A DNA stretch of 16,502 bases from Kiritimatiellia bacterium (GCA_016295275.1 JAEDLN010000024.1:1-16502), one strand, 5' to 3'; counted from the stretch's first letter, positions 7,208 to 14,693 are shown. Program-made: numbers and translations. Notes: generated from the sequence alone by a model not told the origin.

Positions 7208-8266
7208 TTATATCGGTTTCGGTGCCGCAGTCGAACCGCGTATGACCAAATGCTCTTCGAGCAAAAGGCTTTCCCCCTTCGTTTCAGGTTTGTCGAACGC
7301 CCCCGCAAGCAAACGCAAGGACTCTTCGACCGCTTGCCCGATATCCATCTGAACGGCCGTGATCCCGCTGCCTCCCAAATACGAGAGCGGATATGCGTCG
7401 TGGCACGAAACCAGACTGATGTCCTCAGGCACGCGCAACCCCGCCCGCAAAATGGCATCGTACGCGAAAAGAGCCGCCGACGCACTGTAAAAGACCAATG
7501 CCGTGGCACCGCCTTTCAAAATCGCTCCGCGTATCAAAGCTTCTCCCTCGTCGGCACACCAGGCCGTCCCGTCCGGACGCTCTACCGGTATCCCGCCTGC
7601 CGCCAATAACGCTTCGCGAAAGACCCGCCGGCGAATGTCGATGCTCGCATGCGGTCGCATCACCGAAGCCATTCGCTCGACATAGGCAATCCTTCTGTGC
7701 CCAAGCCCCGACAGATGCGCACAAATCTGCCGCATCCCATCCGCATCGTCCATGCAGATCGAGGACCCGTTTTCGCCTCCTTCGCAATTGACCGAGACGT
7801 ACGGAATGCCTTCCCGCTCAAGCGACGACACCAACGGATCGCCTTGTTGCAAATCCGTCAAAATCGCCGCATCAATGCGCCACCACGGCAATCCATTGTA
7901 AAAACTGCCGTACGGCGGCAGATAAGTCGGCGTCAGCAGAAAGCCGCTGTCCTGCACCGCAGGTGTCAACTGTTGCAAAAATTGCTCCGCAAACCCTTCC
8001 GGATAAGCCCAGCCAAACCACGCCAAAAACCGCTTCGGTCTGCGCCGACGTAAGGCGCTTGCCGCCAAATCCGGCTTGTATCCCAGCCGATTGACCGCGT
8101 CCAACACACGCGCGCGGACCTCCTCCTTGACGGAAAACCCTTTCGTGCAATTGTTCAAAATGCGACTCACGGTCGCGCGTGAAACATGCGCAAGCTTGGC
8201 GACGTCCGTCTGACGGACACGGGACGGAAGCGCGTCCTGACTGACCATTTCGGTCCGCTTCCTCAT
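7208..8266 (-). CDS. LacI-family transcriptional regulator
   Basis: This is a 352-residue DNA-binding repressor or activator. The N-terminal helix-turn-helix (about 17-40: TDVAKLAHVSRATVSRILNN) and the hinge (LGYKPDLAASALRRR, 61-75) are typical. The periplasmic-binding-protein-like effector domain covers about 78-340, so a sugar-like ligand is expected. The start at 8266 is chosen because AAGGA stands 7 bases upstream; in-frame alternatives are an ATG at 8287 and a TTG at 8299 with weaker sites, and they would add 7-11 residues. It is the first gene of a three-gene reverse cluster, so it probably controls its own transcription and that of the two secreted proteins. A consensus-like promoter lies at 8480-8451, leaving a leader of about 178 nt. 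Effector and operator are unknown. Confidence 0.9.
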   Translation of the reverse strand: MRKRTEMVSQDALPSRVRQTDVAKLAHVSRATVSRILNNCTKGFSVKEEVRARVLDAVNRLGYKPDLAASALRRRRPKRFLAWFGWAYPEGFAEQFLQQLTPAVQDSGFLLTPTYLPPYGSFYNGLPWWRIDAAILTDLQQGDPLVSSLEREGIPYVSVNCEGGENGSSICMDDADGMRQICAHLSGLGHRRIAYVERMASVMRPHASIDIRRRVFREALLAAGGIPVERPDGTAWCADEGEALIRGAILKGGATALVFYSASAALFAYDAILRAGLRVPEDISLVSCHDAYPLSYLGGSGITAVQMDIGQAVEESLRLLAGAFDKPETKGESLLLEEHLVIRGSTAAPKPI

Positions 8267-8319
8267 TGAGCGATCCTTGTTCTTCATCGGTGGGGTCAAT
8301 ACAAATCAATTCCTATGCC

Positions 8320-8382
8320 GTCGGACATTCCGTCGGTTGTGCCCGACTTCTTTCCCGGTCCGGTCTCGATTCCCGGCAAGAA
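8320..8382 (-). other. Inverted repeats in the LacI-gene 5' leader
   Basis: Within the predicted leader, two imperfect inverted repeats are visible. GTCGGACA (8320-8327) pairs with the segment ending CCCGAC at 8340-8347, giving seven pairs and one mismatch. TTCTTTCCCGG (8348-8358) pairs with CCCGGCAAGAA (8372-8382), giving nine pairs and two mismatches. They could be RNA hairpins or protein-binding half-sites. Neither has a terminator-like T-run in the direction of lacI transcription. Confidence 0.35.
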
Positions 8383-8450
8383 ACGGACATGCTCCGCTAC
8401 GGGCACATCCCCATGACACAAACGCTCTTGCAAAAGCCGATTGACGACCG

Positions 8451-8480
8451 ATTATAGAACTCGTGTGCTAATTTTGTCAA
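8451..8480 (-). promoter_or_regulatory. Consensus sigma70 promoter for the LacI cluster
   Basis: On the reverse strand, TTGACA (8480-8475) and TATAAT (8456-8451) are both exact consensus hexamers separated by 18 bp. The predicted start of transcription is near 8444, about 178 nt before the lacI-type start codon at 8266. A promoter this strong fits a repressed operon. An operator could overlap it, but I see no perfect LacI-type palindrome here. Confidence 0.85.
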
Positions 8481-8536
8481 CCGCTGCTCCGAAAAATGCC
8501 GGGTGCACTTACGCCTTCCGCTGACAGCCGATTTTT

Positions 8537-8544
8537 GGTAGAAT
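8537..8544 (+). promoter_or_regulatory. Extended -10 element of guaA
   Basis: TGG-TAGAAT (TG at 8536-8537, TAGAAT at 8539-8544) gives a predicted start near 8551 and a leader of about 24 nt. There is no good -35 box at 17 bp, only a poor match around 8516-8521, so the extended -10 would carry most of the recognition. Confidence 0.5.
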
Positions 8545-8574
8545 CGGAAAAATCAGCTATTTCCGGAGAAAAAC

Positions 8575-10110
8575 ATGGCAGACACTCTTCTCGTTCTCGA
8601 TTTCGGATCCCAATACAACCAACTCATTGCCCGCCGTATTCGCGAAAAGGGCATCTACAGCGTTCTGAAACCGCATGAAATGACCGCAGATCAGATTCGG
8701 CAGATTCCGGATTTGAAGGGAATCGTCTTCTCCGGCGGTCCGCGCAGCGTGTATGCGGAAGACGCCTTTACATGCGATCCGGAAATCTTCCGTCTCGGTG
8801 TCCCGATTCTCGGCATCTGCTATGGCATGCAACTTTGCTGCAAACACTTCGGCGGCGTTATCGCACGCTCCGAAGAAACGAAAGAATACGGCAAAATGCC
8901 CATTGCCGTGCTCGACGAATGCCCGCTCTTTTCCAACTTGCCGCAGCGGCAAGACGTCTGGATGAGCCACGGCGATCATGTCGAAACGCTTCCCGACGGT
9001 TTCCGCATTGCCGCAAAAAGCGACGGCGATGTCCCCGCAGCCGTCTACGATCCCGCCCGGCAAATCTACTGCGTCCAATTCCACCCCGAAGTGCGGCATA
9101 CCGTCTACGGAAACGATATCCTCGCGAACTTCGCATTTGAAATCTGCCACGCCCGTGCCAACTGGACGATGGAATCCTACCTCGAAATGCAAATTCGGAA
9201 AATTCGCGAAACCGTTGGCGACAAGCGCGTCCTTTGCGGACTGTCCGGGGGCGTCGATTCGACCGTTGTGGCCGTTCTGCTTCACCGCGCCATCGGCAGC
9301 CAGCTCACCTGCATGTTCATCGATCACGGCATGCTCCGGAAAGGCGAAAGCGATCAGGTCATGCAAACATGCAGCGGTCTCTTTGGCATCCATGTCGTTC
9401 GAATCGATGCCCGCGAACGATTCCTCTCCAAACTTGCCGGTGTTACCGATCCCGAGAAAAAACGCAAAATCATCGGCGCCGAATTCATTCACTGCTTCGA
9501 TGAAGAATCCGCCAAACTCGGAGCTTTCGACTACCTCGCACAAGGTACGCTCTACACGGATGTCATCGAATCCGGAACCAAAACCGCCCAGACCATCAAG
9601 TCGCACCACAATGTCGGCGGACTTCCAAAAGACATGAAGTTCAAACTCATCGAACCGCTCAATGTCCTCTTCAAAGACGAAGCGCGAGGCCTCGGAGAAG
9701 CCCTTGGCATCCCGCACGATATCGTGTGGCGACAGCCCTTCCCGGGACCCGGACTGGCCATTCGCATCATCGGTGAGATTACGGAAGAAAAACTCTCGAT
9801 CGTCCGGGAATCGGACGCCATCCTCCGCGAGGAAATCAAAAAAGCGGGACTTGACCGCGATATCTGGCAATACTTCACGGTTCTGACCAATATCCGTTCC
9901 GTCGGTGTCATGGGAGATTCCCGGACCTACTGCTCTGCCGTCGGAATCCGTGCCGTCACTTCAATCGACGGAATGACATCCGACTGGGCCCGCATCCCCT
10001 ACGACGTCCTTGATATCGTATCCCGCCGGATCGTCAATGAAGTACCCGGCGTCAACCGAATCGTTTACGATATCACCAGCAAACCGCCCAGCACGATCGA
10101 GTGGGAATAA
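8575..10110 (+). CDS. guaA: GMP synthase (glutamine-hydrolysing)
   Basis: This 511-residue enzyme converts XMP, ATP and glutamine to GMP in the last step of guanine nucleotide synthesis in the cytoplasm. The N-terminal class I glutamine amidotransferase (about 1-190) has the nucleophile Cys82 in GICYGMQ and the His170/Glu172 pair in VQFHPEV. The ATP pyrophosphatase domain follows, with its P-loop LSGGVDST (223-230) and the segment YLAQGTLYTDVIES. The C-terminal dimerisation domain ends in the conserved IEWE. Length is normal and all key residues are present. The start is supported by GGAG (8565-8568), 6 bases before the ATG. guaB is not adjacent; the gene appears to be a single unit divergent from the LacI cluster and is followed by a repeat block rather than a recognisable terminator. 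Confidence 0.97.
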   Translation: MADTLLVLDFGSQYNQLIARRIREKGIYSVLKPHEMTADQIRQIPDLKGIVFSGGPRSVYAEDAFTCDPEIFRLGVPILGICYGMQLCCKHFGGVIARSEETKEYGKMPIAVLDECPLFSNLPQRQDVWMSHGDHVETLPDGFRIAAKSDGDVPAAVYDPARQIYCVQFHPEVRHTVYGNDILANFAFEICHARANWTMESYLEMQIRKIRETVGDKRVLCGLSGGVDSTVVAVLLHRAIGSQLTCMFIDHGMLRKGESDQVMQTCSGLFGIHVVRIDARERFLSKLAGVTDPEKKRKIIGAEFIHCFDEESAKLGAFDYLAQGTLYTDVIESGTKTAQTIKSHHNVGGLPKDMKFKLIEPLNVLFKDEARGLGEALGIPHDIVWRQPFPGPGLAIRIIGEITEEKLSIVRESDAILREEIKKAGLDRDIWQYFTVLTNIRSVGVMGDSRTYCSAVGIRAVTSIDGMTSDWARIPYDVLDIVSRRIVNEVPGVNRIVYDITSKPPSTIEWE

Positions 10111-10204
10111 GCGCCCCTCGCCGTTTTCCCCCTCGTGCGGCTTGGCTTCCCGCGCCCTCGCCGTGTGCCCCCGCGCACCCCCTTCCCGTGCCCCGTTGCG
10201 GTAG

Positions 10205-10226
10205 GGCGCGATGTCCCCATCGCGCC
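10205..10226. repeat. Palindromic repeat element, copy 2
   Basis: The arms GGCGCGATG (10205-10213) and CATCGCGCC (10218-10226) are perfectly complementary around a TCCC loop. The element is preceded by GGTA and followed by GCATCGCCCCGTGG, a context also seen at 16226. Confidence 0.8.
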
Positions 10227-10267
10227 GCATCGCCCCGTGGCCGTGCCTCCCGCCCGTGTACCCCCTC

Positions 10268-10426
10268 GTGCGGCTTGGCTTCCCGCGTCCTTCCCGTGCC
10301 TACCGCCCGTGTCCCCCCTCGTGCGGCTTGGCTTCCCGCGTCCTTCCCGTGCCTCCCGCCCGTGTACCCCCTCGTGCGGCTTGGCTTCCCGCGCCCTCGC
10401 CGTGCTCATCGCCCGTGTGGCTTGGC
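10268..10426. repeat. Tandem repeat, 53-bp period, about 2.9 copies
   Basis: Units begin with GTGCGGCTTGGCTTCCCGCG at 10268, 10321 and 10374, a spacing of exactly 53 bp twice. The first two units are nearly identical. The third matches over about 45 bases and then passes into the CTTGGCGGTAGGG segment before palindrome copy 3. A related single unit begins at 10135. Confidence 0.8.
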
Positions 10427-10431
10427 GGTAG

Positions 10432-10453
10432 GGCGCGATGTCCCCATCGCGCC
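10432..10453. repeat. Palindromic repeat element, copy 3
   Basis: The same perfect arms, GGCGCGATG (10432-10440) and CATCGCGCC (10445-10453), surround a TCCC loop. They are preceded by GGCTTGGCGGTAG as in the copies near 16081 and 16204. The flank on the right differs from copy 2. Confidence 0.8.
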
Positions 10454-10662
10454 GCCGCGCCATCGGCGCGGTGCGTGGCATGGCATCGTGCAATTACGCA
10501 CCCGCCCCCTGTGGTGCGGTCCCATCCCGCCCCATTGCCGCTCCCCATTGCTGCACCCTGTCGCCGCGTGGTCCGCACGCGCATCGTCCGTGGCGGTTCG
10601 TGCCCGCCGCCGGGGTTCCCGGTCCGGCTTTTTTCGGCAGATATCCTTTCCGTTTTCTTTTT

Positions 10663-10670
10663 GCTAGAAT
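10663..10670 (+). promoter_or_regulatory. Extended -10 element immediately before the PBP gene
   Basis: TGC-TAGAAT (TG at 10662-10663, TAGAAT at 10665-10670) matches the element before guaA (TGG-TAGAAT). The expected start of transcription, about 10677, is only a base or two before the ATG at 10679, which would make the message nearly leaderless. No convincing -35 box is present at 17 bp. Confidence 0.4.
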
Positions 10671-10678
10671 CGTCCAAT

Positions 10679-12253
10679 ATGCTTGAAGCGATTTCCGCCA
10701 TGTTGGATCCGCCGCATATCCGGCAGATTCTTTCCCTCTTCCGTTGGATGTTCTGCATCCTTTCGGTTGTGTCGGTATTTTCGCTTGGCTTCCATTTTGC
10801 CCCGTACCGGATCGGATACCGTACGAGAATGATGCTCTTCCCGATCCTCTTTTCCATATGCGCCGTCGCAATCCTCGCCTATCAGGCATCTTGGCAACTC
10901 GCCGGCTATACCCGCAAGGAATTCGTCCGATTCATGGAGCGCTACAACCCGCGCCCCGACAACGCCGCGCACCACCTGATTCGTGGCTCCATTCTCGACT
11001 GCAAAAACCGCCCGCTGGCCTTTACCGAGCAGGACGGCTCCGGAACCCGCGTCTACCCGTATGAGGCGGCAACCGCCCATATCGTCGGCTTCCGACACCC
11101 CTCCGAAGGTCTCACCGGAATGGAAAACGCCGGCGATCCCCTGCTCTCCGGCTACCATCGAATCACATCCGGAAAGGAATGGCGCGAGGCATCCCTCAAA
11201 AGCCTTGATACCACAAAGTCCTTCTCCGTCGGAACCAACCTTACGCTGACCATCGACGCCCGCCTCCAGCTTCGCGCCTATTCCCTCCTGAAAGGACGGA
11301 AAGGAGCCGCCGTCGCCATCGAGCCTTCCACCGGGGCCATTCGCCTGCTCTGTTCCTCTCCGGCATTCGATCCAAACCAATACGATCGCCGCCTCAATAT
11401 CGACCCCGATGCCCCTCTCCTCAACCGAGCACTCCATGGACGATACCCGGCTGGATCGACTTTCAAGACGCTGATTGCCGCGCTTATGGTCGAATGCGGC
11501 GTCCAGCAGACGCTCCCTTGCCCTGCCGATGGCTATTACGCCCCCGGGGCACGCCGCCCGATTCGCGATCACGAATACTACGCCTACGAACGGCGCGGCC
11601 TCGCATGGCCCGGCTTCGGTTCCCTCGATCTCGACACCGCGCTCGCAAAATCCTCAAATACCTACTTTGCGCGAGCCGGCGTTCTCTGCGGCGTCGACGC
11701 CTTCAACGATTTTTCCGCTCGCCTTCACGTCAACGAACGACTTCCCCTCTATACAAACGGGACGCAGATGGTTTCGTGCCAGCGCGGCAATATCCCCTTC
11801 CTGAAACGCGGTGAACGTCGCGAGCTTGCCCAACTTTCCATCGGTCAGGGGCGTCTTCTTGTCACCCCGCTCCACATGGCCATGTTTACCGCTGCCATCG
11901 CGAATGGCGGCGCTCTGCAAACGCCGCGCCTCCTCGAATCGCAGCCCATCGCCACTCTCTCCCGCCTCACCTCCGCCGCCACGGCCCGTCGCGTTACCCG
12001 CGCCATGCGAAAGGCCGTGCAATCCGGAACCGCTCGAAAGGCCGATCTTCCCGGTCTCTCCGTCTGCGGAAAAACCGGAACCGCACAAAACCCCGGCGGC
12101 GAAGACCATGCTTGGTTCATCTGCTTCGCACCCGCCGAGAATCCGCAAATTGCCATCGCCGTCATCGTCGAAAATGCCGGATTCGGCTCTGCAGAAGCTC
12201 TTCCTGTCGCCGTCGGCATTCTCGATGAATTTTTTACCGAAAATAAGCAATGA
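10679..12253 (+). CDS. Class B penicillin-binding protein (FtsI/MrdA/PbpA-type transpeptidase)
   Basis: This 524-residue DD-transpeptidase crosslinks peptidoglycan in the periplasm. Two hydrophobic helices occur at the N-terminus (about 20-42 and 50-72), where most class B PBPs have one. The RGSILD motif (102-107), a VYP...AHIVGF segment (125-138) and the transpeptidase domain follow. Active-site motifs are STFK (Ser260 nucleophile, Lys263), SSN (325-327) and KTG (465-467). The IEPSTGAI segment (214-221) is also typical. The layout resembles the PbpA-type partners of SEDS proteins. The ATG at 10679 gives a sensible membrane start and lacks an SD; an ATG at 10700 is an alternative. The stop overlaps the DUF486 gene by 4 bp (ATGA) and the SEDS gene follows, so the three are probably one transcript. 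Whether it serves elongation or division is not decidable here. Confidence 0.9.
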   Translation: MLEAISAMLDPPHIRQILSLFRWMFCILSVVSVFSLGFHFAPYRIGYRTRMMLFPILFSICAVAILAYQASWQLAGYTRKEFVRFMERYNPRPDNAAHHLIRGSILDCKNRPLAFTEQDGSGTRVYPYEAATAHIVGFRHPSEGLTGMENAGDPLLSGYHRITSGKEWREASLKSLDTTKSFSVGTNLTLTIDARLQLRAYSLLKGRKGAAVAIEPSTGAIRLLCSSPAFDPNQYDRRLNIDPDAPLLNRALHGRYPAGSTFKTLIAALMVECGVQQTLPCPADGYYAPGARRPIRDHEYYAYERRGLAWPGFGSLDLDTALAKSSNTYFARAGVLCGVDAFNDFSARLHVNERLPLYTNGTQMVSCQRGNIPFLKRGERRELAQLSIGQGRLLVTPLHMAMFTAAIANGGALQTPRLLESQPIATLSRLTSAATARRVTRAMRKAVQSGTARKADLPGLSVCGKTGTAQNPGGEDHAWFICFAPAENPQIAIAVIVENAGFGSAEALPVAVGILDEFFTENKQ

Positions 12254-12603
12254 AGCCATTTCTCTTCATTTTGATGCTGTTTGTCTCCAATACCTTTATG
12301 CTGTTTGCCTGGTATGGGCATCTTCGTTTCGGAGCCGTCGCCGCAAAACCGCTTCCCGTCATCGTATTGTGCTCTTGGCTCATTGCATTCGCCGAATACA
12401 GTTTCATGATTCCGGCCAATCGGATCGGGGCTTCCCTCGGTCTGAGCGTCGCACAACTCCGCGTTTTGGCCGAGGCCGTTTCCTTGATTGTCTTGATTCC
12501 CTTTTCCATCTGTGTTATGCACGAAAAGCCGAGACTCGACTATCTTTGGGCGTTTCTCTGCCTACTCGGCGCCGTTTATTTTGTCAATCGGTCCAATTTC
12601 TAA
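12250..12603 (+). CDS. DUF486 family small membrane protein (DMT-like)
   Basis: This 117-residue protein has four predicted membrane helices (about 2-21, 32-52, 66-87 and 97-113). Diagnostic segments of the DUF486 family are SNTFMLFAWYGHL (13-25), SWLIAFAEYSFMIPANRIG (42-60) and the closing LLGAVYFVNR. The family is distantly like small drug/metabolite transporters, but its function is not established. The start overlaps the PBP stop by 4 bp, indicating translational coupling, and the SEDS gene starts 33 bp after its stop. Its position between the two halves of a peptidoglycan synthase pair is unusual. It may simply be carried along, or it may act at the membrane with them. Confidence 0.88.
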   Translation: MKPFLFILMLFVSNTFMLFAWYGHLRFGAVAAKPLPVIVLCSWLIAFAEYSFMIPANRIGASLGLSVAQLRVLAEAVSLIVLIPFSICVMHEKPRLDYLWAFLCLLGAVYFVNRSNF

Positions 12604-12636
12604 ATCCGTCAACCTGCGCAGGTTTCATCGCAAACC

Positions 12637-13968
12637 ATGTTCCTCCGCATCGTCCTCCTCCCCTATCTCCTGTTTCTGCCGCTGCATGCATCGCTGCTCG
12701 CGGTTCGCCTCGCCAACGCCCCCGATCTCGGCTGGGAGGTGTGGTCCCCCGCAGTGCTCTTTCTCTCCATTCTGCTTGTCACGTACCTTGCACTGCGCTT
12801 TAGCGATTACCGTGGTTCGCCGGCCGTTCCCTCGCTCGTTCTTGCCCTCCTTGGCGTCGGAATCGCCATCCAATACCGCATCGGAACGCTCCGTACCGTC
12901 GAAATCTCTTCCCCGTCCCAGCTCGCGCTCCCAATCGGTGTCGTCGTAATGATCGCGACCTATCTTCTCCTACGACACGGCCGTATCAACAAACTCGAAC
13001 CCTTTTGGTCCGTTTTTCTTGGCGCTTCCGTCCTAGTCATCGCTCTTGTTCTCATTCTGGGACATGCCTTTCGTGGAGCCTTCTTCCTTGCCGGAGGCAT
13101 CAATCCCGTCGAAATCATCAAACCCATGATGATCGTCGCGATTGCCACCTTCCTCGCCGGACACCGACTCCTCTTGCGCCGCAGCTTCCTCGGAATCCCT
13201 CTGCCTCCTCTCAATATCCTTACAACCGTCGCCATCGTCTGGGCAGCTCCCATGTTTCTGCTCCTCGCGCAAGGAGATATGGGAATGTTCGCGCTCATGA
13301 ACATTACCCTCCTCGTGATGCTCTACGCCGTCACCAACCGCTCGCTTTACCTGATCGGAGGAATCGCTACCATCATCGCCGCCGCCCGCTTCCTCATTCC
13401 CCTGACCGCTCGCGGACGGGCCCGGCTTATCGTCTGGACCGATCCCTTTCAGCAGGCGACCGGAACCGGTTGGCAACCTCTCCAGGCTCTCGTCGCTCTC
13501 TATCAAGGCGGCTTTTGGGGCACGGGTCTAGGCTCCGGTTCCCCCAATGTCGTTCCGATCGTCGAATCCGATTTCGCCTACATCATCATTGGCGAAGAGC
13601 TCGGCTTCCTCGGATGCGGTGCCGTTATTCTTCTTTTTTGTTCCCTCATCTTCTCCGGAATGCGGATTGCCTCCCGCGCCGAAAGCGCTTATGCTGCTTG
13701 CATCGCTACCGGCATTACGGCTTGTATCGGAATTCAAACCCTCTTCAATATCGGCGGTGTCGTAAAGGCGATTCCCCTGACCGGAATTACCCTTCCCCTT
13801 CTTTCCCACGGCGGCTCCTCCCTCGTCACAACGCTCTTCATGACAGGGCTCTTGCTCGCCATTTCCGATGAACGTCTGCCGAAAAAACAAGCGGCCGACA
13901 AACAGAAATCACGTTCGGGGAAAGCCCCGGCGGCCAAATCTTCCGCCCGCTCCCGCAAAACGCCCTGA
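12637..13968 (+). CDS. SEDS-family peptidoglycan glycosyltransferase (RodA/FtsW)
   Basis: This 443-residue polytopic membrane enzyme polymerises lipid II into glycan strands together with a class B PBP. About ten membrane helices are predicted. SEDS hallmarks are visible: NPVEIIKP (156-163), a QGDMG (212-216) in place of the common QPDLG, WTDPFQQATGTGWQ (267-280), LVALYQGGFWGTGLGSG (285-301), the key Asp312 in ESDFAYIIIGEELG (310-323), NIGGVVKAIPLTGITLPLLS (371-390) and HGGSSL. The tail after residue 411 is Lys/Ser/Ala-rich and probably cytoplasmic. No SD is evident. It ends the cluster begun by the PBP gene, its expected partner. RodA and FtsW cannot be separated safely from sequence alone, but the pairing favours a RodA-like role. 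Confidence 0.92.
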   Translation: MFLRIVLLPYLLFLPLHASLLAVRLANAPDLGWEVWSPAVLFLSILLVTYLALRFSDYRGSPAVPSLVLALLGVGIAIQYRIGTLRTVEISSPSQLALPIGVVVMIATYLLLRHGRINKLEPFWSVFLGASVLVIALVLILGHAFRGAFFLAGGINPVEIIKPMMIVAIATFLAGHRLLLRRSFLGIPLPPLNILTTVAIVWAAPMFLLLAQGDMGMFALMNITLLVMLYAVTNRSLYLIGGIATIIAAARFLIPLTARGRARLIVWTDPFQQATGTGWQPLQALVALYQGGFWGTGLGSGSPNVVPIVESDFAYIIIGEELGFLGCGAVILLFCSLIFSGMRIASRAESAYAACIATGITACIGIQTLFNIGGVVKAIPLTGITLPLLSHGGSSLVTTLFMTGLLLAISDERLPKKQAADKQKSRSGKAPAAKSSARSRKTP

Positions 13969-14147
13969 CCGCCCCCTTGCGCCTCCTCCAATCAAAGCCG
14001 GAGCGGCGAACGCGCACGGCACCGTCCTTGCGTTGCAGTCATCCGCCTTCCCGTCAAACCTGCCGAAAACAGAACGAGCCTCAGCGCATGGGAAACAAAC
14101 GCATTGGAACGCAACCGCCCGGCCGATATCGCAATCCGCAAGTCCGG

Positions 14148-14693
14148 CTAATGCGAAAACGCATTCGGCTTCAATGGCGGCAAGGGCTCTGACGGAAGCT
14201 CGTAAATCGTCGGATCGACAGGCGGCTTGTCGCCCAAACGTCCCGCTTCGTCCTTGCCGTGATCGTGCCGGTCTTCCGTCGTAAAGGCAATCTCGCCGGC
14301 GTCAACCATCGAATCGAATTCCTCCGCCAACTTTTGGGGATCGCCCCCATCCTCAAATCGCGCCAAAAGACCGCGAACCTCCCGCCGAAACGAGAGCCCG
14401 CTCGCCTCTGCAAATTCCCGGATGCGCTTGGCCGACGCCTTCGGATCGCCATTGCTCACCAGCTTGTCCAGCTTCGGACCGAAAAGCTCCAACGCACGCG
14501 TGATCGCCGCCTCGTCCATCGCCGCATCGCCAAGCTCGTCGGTTCCATCGCTTGTACCCGTCCGAAAGGTCGAAACCTCTCGGACCAATTTCGTCCCGCA
14601 CGATGGACATTCGGGAATGCGCAAAGACGGACGTCGGGAAAAAAACGTCCGAATCACATTACAGGTGGGACAATAAAACTCGTACATCGGCAT
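14148..14693 (-). CDS. FmdB-type zinc-ribbon protein with C-terminal extension
   Basis: This 181-residue protein begins MPMYEFYCPTC, the classic start of FmdB/zinc-ribbon regulators. The ribbon uses Cys8, Cys11, Cys29 and Cys32. The remaining 140 residues are acidic and largely helical in appearance, including an EDGGDPQKLAEEFDSMVD segment (114-131), a His/Asp-rich stretch (140-146) and a Pro-rich tail. Many FmdB proteins are only 70-110 residues, so this is a long member. The family is named for a putative regulator of formamidase, but its general function is unknown and may be RNA or protein binding. GGGAG stands 7 bases before the ATG. It follows murG by 15 bp and should be co-transcribed with it. 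It converges on the SEDS gene without an obvious terminator. Confidence 0.75.
   Translation of the reverse strand: MPMYEFYCPTCNVIRTFFSRRPSLRIPECPSCGTKLVREVSTFRTGTSDGTDELGDAAMDEAAITRALELFGPKLDKLVSNGDPKASAKRIREFAEASGLSFRREVRGLLARFEDGGDPQKLAEEFDSMVDAGEIAFTTEDRHDHGKDEAGRLGDKPPVDPTIYELPSEPLPPLKPNAFSH

Larger units (their letters stand above)
10111..10620. repeat. GC-rich composite intergenic repeat block (middle)
   Basis: About 510 bases of C/G-rich non-coding DNA begin one base after the guaA stop and end about 50 bases before the PBP gene. The block is built from GTGCGGCTTGGC-type units, the phrase CTTGGCGGTAGGG, and two copies of a perfect palindrome. Reading frames run through it on both strands but give only Pro/Arg/Ala-rich repeats (for example CGLASR), with no recognisable domain. 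The upstream extension of the PBP frame (from 10211) is read-through of this repeat and not part of the protein. Confidence 0.8.

Noticed and set aside
10211..10678. N-terminal extension of the PBP reading frame through the repeat block
   Set aside because: The extension is Pro/Arg/Ala repeat translation of non-coding tandem repeats, while the family-like membrane start is at 10679.
14150..14165. AATGCG-AAAA-CGCATT hairpin at the fmdB stop as a terminator
   Set aside because: The stem is only 6 bp and no T-run follows in either direction.
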